Shown here piece by piece: positions 25,501 through 37,500 of a stretch of 64,000 bases of DNA. Position 1 is the first letter of the stretch. Each line of letters starts with the position of its first letter. Source of the DNA: Molossus alvarezi. Its lineage: Eukaryota; Chordata; Mammalia; Chiroptera; Molossidae. Under the pieces are notes generated by a model. That model was not told the DNA's origin. It saw nothing but the letters and a program-made list of their open reading frames with translations, and did not search any database. The stretch is from the NCBI GenBank assembly GCA_037176705.1, contig CM073885.1, positions 218,748,290 to 218,812,289 on the forward strand, written 5' to 3'. Both the position numbers and the translations under genes were made by a program.

Positions 25501-28500
25501 TTGTTCATCGAATACTGACTAGGTACCAGGTGTTATCTCGTACGTTATTCTCATTTTACCTGTTCCCACTACTGCCCCCCTGGGTGAAGCCTCACTAGCT
25601 CTTATCTGTCACCGCCGGTTTTTCCTTCTTTTCGTTCATCCTGTTGGACACTAGATACATTTCACTTCCTTTCCTGCCCCAGCATTCTGCAGTGACTTGC
25701 TGTTGCCTATTGAATTAATTAGGGATTACTTATCTCAGACTTGAAGACCCTCCATTGAACGTCAATTTGCCGTGAGCCTCATCCATTTCTATTTCCAGAA
25801 TATATGCTTTAGCTAAAGTGGCCCAGTCACTTCTTTTTAATATGCCCACATGCGGTTCCCATTTCTGGAAAGAACACAGTTTCTGTCTGCCCACACTCTG
25901 GCTTCCAAGTGCACTCTCAAATGCCACCCTGGGCACCCTCCCACCCGATGTGGCCTCTCCTGCTTTTGAACTCGTGACAACAGGTTTATACAGTTCTTAA
26001 CACACCTGCCATAGTCTCCCCTGTGTTATGGTATCTGCAGGAAAGAAGTTTCTTATCTCACCCAGTAGAAAACTCTGGAAGGGGAGAATTGTATTTTATC
26101 TATCTTTTTTTTCTTTCTCCAGCAGCAGCTAAACTAGAATCTTGCGCAATACACAGGCTCACTTGCTCTTTGCGGAATTAAAATTGTAAGCACGGCGCAT
26201 CGCACCACGCCAGGTGCTCAGCACGTTGAAAGAACAGGCTGCAGTGTTCGCCTTGAAGAAACCGGCAGTCTAGTTATGAAGATAAGATTGCTTATATAAA
26301 ATTGCAATTTTTTTATTCAACTTTCAGTGAGTAATTATTGAGCATCTACTGTGTGCTAAGTATAACGCAAGGCAGTGTATACTGGTCAGGACGAGTGATG
26401 CAGAAAATAAATGTCAGTAGATTCTAGGTGTACATGTTCACACGCCGTGGCTGTCCCAGGGCTTCCTAAATGCCAGCATTTGGTGAGGAAACAGCAGCAG
26501 GCTTACCCGGTGAGGCCGCGTGCTCCAGGCGGCCCAGCTGGGGCTGGCTCGTGATGCGGTAGGTTAATTCTGCGGGCTCCGTCTCCTGGTCAGTGGCAGA
26601 GAGCTGCAGAGTGGTGATTTTCTTTGCTGAGTTTTCATCCAAGATCAGCCCTTTATTGGTGGTGATGACTGGTGGGGATTTGTCTTCTGAAAATATCAAA
26701 AACAGTGATTTGAAATGGGATTTTCAACCTCCTTTCTTCAATTCTGGACCTGGTGCCCAGGGGTAAACTCAGAATAGCCCTTAGGCCTGTCCCTCAGAAC
26801 AGAGAGCACCCCAAGGAGCCAGAGCTTACACGGCAGAGGAACGGGATCCCAGATTTCCTTACCACTTAGATAAAGCAAAGGCTCAGCCTCAAGGTAGTCA
26901 CAGCATAGACTATTTAACCTCAGAACTGCTGATGCATTTTTAGAAACCCAAAGCCCCCTTACCCAAAACAATGATGGAAAATGACTGGCTGATCAGTTTG
27001 TTGCCTTCTCCATCAACCACATCAAACTTAAAATCAAAGCTCCCACCAGCTTCTCCTTTTCTGTGACTGTACTCTACTTGGCCTGTAAAAACAACAATAG
27101 CAACAACCATCAAGATAATGCTTTCTGCCCTTATTTCTGAGGTGTGAGGTGGGAATTCAATTGGTATCCACACCAAGGAATCAATGAACACCTTCCTCAC
27201 TTTGACATTATTTTTGACATTTTAATCTAAAGATTTCATTTCCTCCTTTCCTCTCCCATTATGGACTTCCTCGTAAAGACCCCTCATATTAAAGACACCC
27301 CAAATAGCATTGTTTATTGCTAAGGCTCAGCTTTTGGGACAGAGTCTCAGGAAGTCTCAAGAATAACCACATCAGCAAAACTGCCCGTGCGGAAAATGTG
27401 CGCTGACCGCACCCACGTCACGGGTGTGACCTCGTTACACGCTCGTGTCCTGGGACCAGAGGACAGAGCTGCAGCACATTCTCCCAGAAGGCATCACTTC
27501 CCATTCCCAGTGCAGCCTTAAATCATTTTTGGAACAACATGAACTATAACCAACCAACAAATAAACAGAACAAATAAACCACATAGAAGTTCAAAGGCTC
27601 CAAAGGGAGAAGTGCAACGTGTTACACTGTGTGGATCCACAACATCACTTCCAAGTACCCAGCAATGTCAGTATCACCAGGTCTCTGGGAAGAGGGATCT
27701 GGTCTCATTTTTAAAAAGAAGATATTGATGCCCCCCTCTCATTAAAGTACAGACAGGTCCAATGAGAATGAGACTGCTACCAATTTTACCTGTTGGTGCA
27801 TGGACAGGACCCTTACTTTCTGCTCCTTGGGGGCGAATTTCCACCTCTGAATGGAATTGCACATCATCGCCCGATGTTGGATTACTTTCCCTCACAATAT
27901 GTAACTTTCCCCCCTTTTCTATCCTGAAAGCACTGTACAGTAACTACGTAGCATTTAACATTTATGTTTTTACATTACATCAGCATTTCCTGGAGGAGGG
28001 ATGAGCTATGTAATCTCCCCCAGGCAGCTCCGATTTATGCCCTTCCATTTTGCTTAGTTCATTAACTTGCGCTCTTTGGGGAGCTGAAAAGAGATATAAA
28101 TTGTTCACCTAAGGCAGGCATAATTTTCACCTAAATCCATCCCAATTCACTTCTTTTTCTTTTCTCTCTCTCACATACTCGTTTTAGCATCACAGCAAGT
28201 CAAATGATTTTTTTCCCTTCACAACAGCTCCAAATGTCATCAACGCTATGTCAAAGGATGAACACATTTTAGCCAAAACCGACAATTTTTTAAAAAACAA
28301 AAAAATTGGGGAGACAAGAAGAATCAATGAAGCTATATAATTCAGCTCTTATTCAAAACAGAGCGTGTACAGTGTACTGCCATAGGCTACCAGGCGTTTA
28401 ACTCCCACGCCACTATCGTGGGTGGGTCCGAGGCAGTCTGGGCAGGTAGAGAACTGGCTGACCTTGGCTAATGTCGGCCTGCGTGAAGCTTCGGACGGGG

Positions 28501-31500
28501 CCTCTAGCAGAGATCGGCTCCAGGCTGCCATGCTTCACTGTCTGCAGGCGCCCGGCACCGGGGTCTTCCTTCATGATGTACATCACCTGACTGTCATCTG
28601 AGTCAGTGTCTGTCGCTCTCAGGTGCTGCTCTGTGATGCGTGCCACAGACCCTGGGAGAGAATGGGAGATGGAGGTCACTCCCTGCCATTGCCTTGGAAT
28701 AGGATGTGAAATGTCAGGAGACTGGAGAGTAAACTGTCACACATTCTCTGGGTCTAAGCAAGTACTAGGCGCCCGCCCTTCTGTTTCCATCTGAATAAAT
28801 GTTAATTTCGCAGCCTTCCAATGTGCTAATCATCCCTTGAGTTTAGATCTGAGACCCTTTTCTCTTCCGATCCATTCTTCCTCCTTCGTTATGCTTGGTC
28901 TAGTCCCACAGCCTACCAGTTAGTCCTAGATATAATAATTCCTTGTTCTGTGACGTAAATCACTCCTAGCCCTATGATAAAACCTGCTTGGACCTAATGT
29001 CTTGAGGGTCACCAAATCATAAAAAAATAAAAAACAAAAACAAAACTGCCTTAAATAAACTCAAAACATAGCTGGTTGCCATCTCAGACCAAATAGTCAA
29101 AATCACTGTTGCTTAGACAGAGGATACGGTGAGGATGATCGATCGGGGGAGCTGAGCACCGGCCCTGTGAGGCCGCATGACTGTTGGGGACGGAGGCAAG
29201 GCACTGGCTACTGGCAAATACCTCTTCTCGGGGCCTCTCCCCTCACTTTTGTGTCCAGCCATTTTCTCATATTGAAAATAGTAAATTCTGGTAGATACTA
29301 GTCATCCTGGTGCTTGGAGAGACAATCCACCGTGGGTCCTGAGTGGCCCTGTTTGGTCTTGCTGGGTAACGCAAGAATGCAAGGCTGACGACTCGTTACC
29401 TAGGCCGTTCTCAGGATCGAGGTGATGTCTTCCTCTGGGACAAAGGTCAGGCTGCTTACTGCTTGTTATCACACAGAGAGTCCCCTGAGCTCAGTGATCC
29501 TCTCCTGTAGTGCATCCCCTGCCCATGCAGGCGTCCACCTGGGCCCTCTGCACCGCCACCGCGAGACGTGGAGGCAGAGAAACCAACACACACCTGCTGC
29601 CGGTGATGCTGCCTGCTGTGCTGTCACAGAGCACTTTGTCTTGGACCCAGGGACCTTGTGTCTTCCACCAGCATCCATGAAATAGTAGCCGGTCAACTTA
29701 ATTGCTTGTAAATAGGGTCAAGTTAAATCCCAGACCTAATACTTGGGAAATCTGAAAATCTCCAAATTTTCAAATACCATTAATTTTACTACAAAATACA
29801 TGTGAAATTAAGAAGAGACAAATGAACAGCATTCCAGTGGGATGTAGCTGTTCTGCAGGCAAAGGCCCACTCCCTAATTAACATCTTACTGCAAACTGAG
29901 CCCAGGACTGGCTGTGTCGCAGGCTCTTCAGTGCTGTTTATACAGAGCCGTGGTGAACGGCAGGCCCTAGAACACCATATCAAATGATGCTCGATGAATG
30001 CACAATCTCTTCTAGTGCATGACAGCTTCCCAACTGCCCCACCACGAAAAAATTTTTAAAAACAAGCATGTTGCAAATGCTGCTGGATTTCTTTAGTCAT
30101 TTCCACGTGGGGTTGGTTGGGCAGTGGCAATGTTCGACCTTGGAAATACTATACGTTTTCTTAGTCTTTTCTCAAATTCACAGATCCAGGCATCTGGCCC
30201 CAAGAGTTTCAGAGATTCACATTTGTCACTCACAACCTTTCGTGTCTCTGAAACAACATTTGCCCCGACTCCAGCCTCCCTGAGCTCTGACGCTTAGAGC
30301 ATGTCCTCCCACAGAGCTCAGGAGGCGCTGCACACCGACAGAGAACCACGGCCGCTCTCCTCCGTCCCTCTGGTACCTGCTGAGAGCTGTAGGCCTCGGT
30401 TAACAGCCAAGTGGGGGGCGTCACCCGTAGGCAGCTCTATGGATATCTCCATCCTCCCTGTGTCCATGTGGTGTCCATCAGTGAGCGAGAACCAGAACTC
30501 ATCCATTTCTACACCAGGACCACTGGGCATGTACCCTACCAGCCCAGCCAGGATGTCCTCATAGGTGAAGGAGGAGCCCTGGTCTACAATCCTCCCGTTC
30601 TCCAGAAGTTCAGAAGCAGTGTGCCTCTGGTGTAGATGACCTGAGGAAGGAAGTGAAGAAAAACAAAGGAGCAATGGTAGAATATATGTGGCACCAAACA
30701 CTGTCTGACTTTTCAACTAGTATGAGCCTGGGTAGAAAGTCAGGCACCTCAGAGGCGCTTGGTGACACACACATAAATGACCAACAACTTAGCATCTTAT
30801 AAATAAGCACAGAGTGCTTCCCTGTGGCCTCATCTACAAACAAACAAGATAAAGTCCCACCTCTCCTGGTTAATAATCTCTTCAGGAGACACAGATGGAT
30901 GTAGTAATATAATGGCTTAGAAATCTAATCCCACTCCATGAATTCAAACTCATTTCATTATCTAAACCTTACTTTTCCCTGCTGCAGAGTGAAAATAGAA
31001 CTCTCACTTCCTGCCCTCCTCCTAGGGCACGTGGGATAGGAGATAAGGATATGTTTTGAATTCCTTGTAAATTCAGAAAGACACTGAGCATCTTTGGGTT
31101 GAGACGTCATTTCTGTTTTCAAGGGTCATGTGCACCACGATGAAACAGTTAATGTGCTTTGTTAAAGAAAGTGAAAAAGAATGAAGGCCAGCTAAAACGC
31201 AGGGACCAACGGCCTCATCAATGAGCCCTCCATCAACGACAACGGTTTCATCTTTCAGAGACCAACGGGTGTTAGCACGGACCCTTGGGAGAGGAACGTT
31301 CCAGCCTTAGCTAGTACCAGGGGATGGCACTTAGAATAAAAGTAGGTAGAAGATGCCCATGGTGGCTTTTACCTCTGGTTTAATCAGGAAAAGTGATTTT
31401 TTTTTTTGGAAAAGGAATAATCTCATAAAGACATCGACCATGCCTCTAACCTGAAGTGAACACCTTTTGCAATTAATAACAAGGCTGTTCCTGCCGTAAG

Positions 31501-34500
31501 ATGGCCCTGACCAGGTGATGGTGCTTTTTCTGAGAAGGGAATATGCCGACTCTGAAATCTGTTTTGCCTGAGGTTACATAGGAAAGTGAGAAAACAGCTG
31601 AAATTGAATTTTAGAAACACCAATTACCTGGGATTTAGGCTTTTGAAGTACCCGGTGTCTACTGCGAGCCCAGAGAATATCAGCTGGCGGTGAATTGGTT
31701 TTTACTTTGATGCAAAGAATGAATGATATATAGACAAGGCAGAGGAATAATCTACTGAAATCTATGTGTTTATTCTAATAACCCATCGGGCACCTCAATG
31801 AAAGAACTTTATATAGGGGTTGTGTCCTACCGTGGGCAGGCTTTTTTGTCAGTACAAAAACCAGCTCATTGTCTGGAGTGTCCAGGTCCTGCAGACTCAA
31901 AGAAAAATTGCTTATCACCGCTCCCGAGCTCCGCTGCACGTGGAGGGGCCGCACGGTCATCCTGGGAGGCTCGTCATTCTTCCTCTGATTAGAGAATAAA
32001 ATATTAGGTCTCACACAGGTACCGATTTAAGAAAGAGAAACGCACAGTATTCAGAGAAAGTAATATTGGTGCACCAACTTTCACTGTGAAAATAGCATTG
32101 AACGCGTCACCATCTTTAATTCCCAATCAAAATGATTAGTCTCAAAGAAGAGCAAGTCACACAAACGAAATGTTCCCTTGAAAAGAAAAGGGTGGATGTT
32201 CTACACAAATCTTCTCAGATCTTTTCCATTGGTACAATGATCAGAGTTTCCAGACCAAAGAGATGGGCATGTGGTTCGGCACGTAGTAGCTTTGGGGGAT
32301 AAAAGGGCACAGTATTTGAAACTGAAACTGTCCTAGAATACCCTGAGCATATCACAGTGTGAGGAGATCACCTTTGAACGTGGGGGTTTTTTAAGTTGCC
32401 TCGCTGCCCTGTGCTAGCACCAAGCCCATCACTGTCCCTGAAGGGTGCGAAGGGTGCATAGGTTTTATTTGCTCAAGGCCCAAGGTATTCCATTCTGAGT
32501 TTTATCTTTAAAACTCCCTGGGGTGGTAGAGCAAGCTTATGTAGTTGCTCCAGTGAGAATAAATACACTATCAAGGAACCCAGTTCTTTGATGCTATAAT
32601 TTGATGAATAAATAGATTAAAATGTTAAGAAAAGACAATTATGAACATAGAACCACATATAATCATTTCAGGGGAAAATCGGAATATGTTAGTTTTCATC
32701 TAAATATGAGATTGGTAAGGTTTCTCTGTCTGGCCCTCCCAAACTGTTTTCACACAGAAAGAATAGATTTTTACCCTAAAATGGAAGTTTAGGTTTCCAG
32801 GTCAGACCAAGCCCAAATGCCAGCCTTAATTCTACAAATTTCCCATAGGTTAGGGTTCTTTTTTCAAATTAACCCCTAAAACTGAAGGCCAAATTCAATC
32901 TTCTTTGCTTTTGACTTTACATAAAGCTATTTCATGGTGGGATATTATGGTCAAAGGTCCAAGTTCTCCAACTTCCAAAGTCTTTACCTCAATGGTGATA
33001 TTGATGCTGTGGACTTCTGAGTGACTACTTCCATCAATCACATAAAAACTAAAAATATCATGGGTTGGCTCAACGCTCTCATGAACACTCTGGAAGTAGT
33101 AGATGTAGTTTTCCAGGACATCTTGAACCGGGAACGATGCCTCTGGGTCACTGGTAGTTCCAGGGCCAAAACGATCACCTGCATCAACATCAAGAGAGAA
33201 ATTTTACCCTGGTCCATCGATCCCTGCTTATGAGGCTGACCTGGAAAACAGGACAGCGTGGTCAACATAAGATGACAGCCTGTGTGAGGATCCGGGGGGG
33301 GGGGGGGAGTGGATGAAGCACGAGACGAGGAGTTGGAAGACTTGGATTTGGCTCTCAGTTGCCCCACTGTTTCTCATCTCTAAATGGATGTACTTGCCCT
33401 GCTATTTCCACAGGGTATCAAATGAGATAATATGCATGAAAGCACTCAGCATGTCACTGTTTTATAAAGCACAGACTCTGTGGTTGTTTTGTTAGAAATC
33501 TTTGATAAAGTAAGTGCTGGGGCAAGTAACGACACAATAGCAAAGGCTCTACCTTAAACGTTAGTCAACTTTAAGACCACTCTATTTGGCGTATCCCACA
33601 AGAGGAAGCCTCTTTCTTACATAAGAAAAGGTTAACTGTATACCTTTTTATGTAAGAAATATCTCCTTGAGCATGTTTTCATTTGATCTCCCAGTACCTT
33701 CAGGAAACCTCAGCATGGGTCGGAGCTCAGCTCCTGAATGGTCCACCAGGGCTACTGTGATGGACCATCCAGAGCTCAGGTGCCATTCAGGTACTGAGAT
33801 GCCCAAGGGCCATCCAGAGCTCCATAGGAAGTACTGGCTCTAGTTAACTCTTCCTTTTGTCCCAACCCCACAGACTGTAAAAGACCAAGGGGAGGAGTAA
33901 GCACCGTCTACACGACGAATGACTTGCCTCTTACCTGGTCTGAGTCTCTCTAAATGATGGATTTCAAATTGTTATCACATTTTCTTCTTTAAAAAAAGGG
34001 AGAATAAAGAAACCCCTGTGTCTTCACAGACTCCCTGGACATACCAGAGGAAAGTATAGACAGAAGACCTGAGATCAGCAAAGCTTTCTCTCTCCCTCTC
34101 CCATGGTCCTTTGCTAAGATCAGATCATATATTAAAAGGCCATTACTTCCTGAATTGCAGACAGTGTCATTTTTGTCGACCTCCCAACAGAAAGACTAGG
34201 CATTAAAAAGTTTTATTTATAATTTGCTTGAATTAACAACTCAAGACAAATACTATTTTTCTTCAATGGCATAAATTTCCTTAAATTTTACCCCTCAAAT
34301 TTGGTATCTCTTGTCATCAGGAGCACAGAGGAGTCTAATCCCTTGGACATACAGCTCCGGGTTTCCAGAAGAAACTGTTATAATTCCTCCAAGTTCTTAT
34401 TTTCTCTTTCATTGATTACCATTAAATGTGAGAAATATAGCTTCTTTATTTGGGTCAGAAATAGCAAAAATAAAGTAAACAATGCCTAAAAATATATTTA

Positions 34501-37500
34501 AACAGAATAATTACCTATTTTCTGTCACTGGAAAACAAGCTGTTCAAGTGAATCTGTCATGAAGCTTTTAACATCAACCCTTTCGATTTCTAAAACAGCA
34601 CTTTTTATTTTTTTTCACGAAAATCATTCTTATGGGCTTCCTTTCCTTCTTAAACCAAATAGACCATATGTAAATTAAACAGTCTCAACACGTGCAGCCT
34701 GTCACTATGGACATCGATCACCGCATTGCGCCGTAACGCAGCGGAGCCCTACAGGTAATCAAGGTGGGTCCTGTCCTGTTTGTGCTGCCACTGCGTGAAT
34801 GTAGACTCCATGCTGTTAGATTTTATACTTAACAATATAATTATTCCATTCCTTCCGGTCTTGCTGATGAGACATTCAGCTGCTCCTTTTAATGTTTTTA
34901 AAAAGACATTCTTCTCATCAGCAGGATTCTACATCTAGGTAACTAGTTTCATATGTATCAAACAGACTTGGTTTTTAATACCCAGGGAGCAAAATGCAGG
35001 GTCCTTAAACGATGTGCCTTAGGACAATAATCTGTCCCCCTGATCACCTCTTCCTTACTGCCAGGTTCGCACTGACGTAGATCAGCCGTTTCCAGGGGTG
35101 GCCTTGGCCCAGCATCAGGGGCCTTGCCTGTGAACTGGTGAGAAATGCAAACACTTGGGCCTCGCTGACCTCATCCCCGGGGAGCTGTGTGCTCCCCGGA
35201 CACTGCGCTTCCACAGCCCCCGCTGTGAGTCTCATGGAGGTGAAAGTTTGAGGACCATTTTTAGAGAGGCTGAGGCTTGCCAGAAATTTGACTTCTGGAC
35301 CAGGGAAAACGCGCTCCAGGTTAACGTAAAACCATGCTAGGAAGGCTTAATAAGAAACCATCTGGAGAGGAGCGAAGGCCAGGGGCAACCATCCTCGGCG
35401 GAACCCCCACCCTTGGCCCATACTCTTCCCTCCGGGAGGAATACCATTTCCCCTCTGCCCACAGCGACTCCCACCAACCCTTCAAGTTCCAACTCAAATG
35501 TCACTTCCGTAGACTTTTCCCTGCTTCCCCAGGCAAAAGTCATTTTGTCCTATGTACTTTCTCAGTGCTTTGCTCCTTTCCATGTCCTGGCATTTTATGT
35601 GTTGTGTAATTTATCAGTCTTCATATCTGTCTCCCACTCGGGGCAGGGGCTGAGTCGTAGTCATCTTTCCATCCACTGTATCTAGCATAGGCATCCGTGG
35701 AGATAAATCTGATTCAGCATAAACAAGTTGAAGTGCATACACAGAAAGATAAGATGGGGAAAAGGCCCAGGATTTTCTTTCTTTTTTCCCCCTTCTTTAT
35801 TAATTTTAGAGAGAGAGGAAGGGAGAGGGAGAGAGAGATAGAAACACCAATGAGAGAGAACATCAGTTGGCTGCCTCCCGCATGCCCCGCACTGGGGATT
35901 TGGCCCACAACCTGGGCATGTGCCCTGACCGGGAATCGAACTGACCATCTCTTGGTGCATGGGTTGACGCTCAACCACTGAGCCACACCAACCGGACAGG
36001 CCAGGATTTTCTATAGGGAAGTGTGGTCACTGCTAAAGGAGTTCTGGTAACCAGGCTCAAATCCCAGGCAGCATGCTGGCCACAGACACCTGCAGTCTAT
36101 GGCTTCTCTGTGGGAGCTGCTAGCTACACGCCAATTACAGCCCAGCGCTGGCGTTCCAGAAATCTCCCTGCAGAGGCAGCAGCACGGGAACCTGCCAGGA
36201 GCTGTCTCAACTGCCAGTCACTGCGGTCCCAGGCGGCTTGTGCATGGTGCACACCTCACTTCTCCGTCTCTGTGACATCCACCAAGGGTAGTGGGTCCAG
36301 GGCAGACGGTAGAGGGGGAGGGGTGTTGAGGAGAGGGTCACAAATAGACAAGCATGCATTTCAATTCATGTCATATTTTCAGAAGCTGAGACATAAGCTA
36401 TGGTTTGGCTGAACTGCAGCTGCCTCACAATAAAAGGACAAATTTTATTTCCTTGACACTCAATTCTGGGTGTAATCCACAAGGCCCTCCATCTCCACTG
36501 CTGGTACCTGTTCTATTTTTTTCCCCCATAGCACTGATTTACCTCCTGACATCTTACACAATTTTCTCATTTGTTAGGTTTCTTATCTGACTGCCCCCAG
36601 GATCTAAGGCACCACAAAGGTAGTGGTTTCTGTCTGTTTTGTTTACTGATGTATCCCTAGTGTTTAAAAAAGTGCCTGGCACACAGAATACGCTCAGTAA
36701 ATTTCTGTTGAGTGGATGAAAGCTTCCTTCCTTCCATTTCTTGGAAATGGTTCCATTCCTCTTTAGTTCTCCATGTCCAGGTGTAATCGGAGGTGATTAC
36801 CCCCCTCCGCCCTCCCTTCTTTTCCGGTCTGACAGATTCTACAGCAAAGCTCCTGCTGGTACCTGTTCCTGTGTTCTCAATGCAGCCGTACTTGGGCAGA
36901 GCACTTAGTCTAATGACGGCGTCTCCCGGGAGGTTGTCCTGATCATCGGCAGCAAAGAAATGGTGAAATGAGAGTGGGGTTCTCCCTCCCTCGTCAACCT
37001 GAGAAAGAAAAGAGAGCAGAGGGTCCGTGGGCAGTTGCACATAACTGTGGTGAAAAGAACTGAATTGCCAAGTGCTGCCTGGGTGACCTCCTGGCACCCC
37101 TTTCACGTCCTGGAGGAGGCAGGTCCTCCACAGACAAGAGGAGGCACGTGCACGCTGCTGAAGCCAGGCCATCTCTCAGCACCTCTCAGAGCGGCGCTCG
37201 GGCGCAATGCCTTGCGTGTCTCCCTTCAAAGCCGTGCTCCCTTTAATGATGGAGCTGGTTATAAAGCAGCTCTGGCCCTCTCTAATTACTCACCCTGGCA
37301 CCCCACATGACAGGATGGCTGCCTTCCTTCCACACCAACATTCAAAAGCCCGCAGCTACAGAACGATCGTCCAGTCCTCCCTCGGACACTCTGAGGGCAA
37401 CTGTCTCATAGGTGTTCCCACGCAGAATAAAGTCCTGTTCATTCCTTTACAGTGCATATTTATAGGTGTGCAGAAAGAAAGGGTTCAACATACCTGAAAG

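Larger units (their letters stand above)
18484..26506 (-). other. FRAS1 intron w15-w16 (8.0 kb)
   Basis: Large intron. It contains a TA-rich microsatellite (19487-19545), an antisense L1 3' end (20020-20895) split by a VES SINE, a MIR (20990-21180), an L2 tail (about 21540-21640), a MaLR LTR (about 22189-22490), a VES SINE (23708-23937) and an L2 (24820-25260). The 23280-23700 part is GC-rich. The 24650-24820 part is non-repetitive and motif-dense (see findings). 18590-18750 and 26300-26420 look like old L2/MIR remnants. No exon: w15 and w16 join in frame. Confidence 0.75.
33179..36862 (-). other. FRAS1 intron w9-w10
   Basis: 3,684 bp. It contains a G-run (33294-33307), a MIR-like plus-strand stretch (about 33320-33490), an imperfect hairpin (33723-33777), an L2 tail (about 35450-35695), a VES SINE (35779-36000) and an L2 3' end (about 36490-36720). 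The region 33850-35300 is unique. Confidence 0.7.

Noticed and set aside
36023..36412. 129-codon plus-strand frame
   Set aside because: Low-information sequence between a VES and an L2; no recognisable domain or initiation context.
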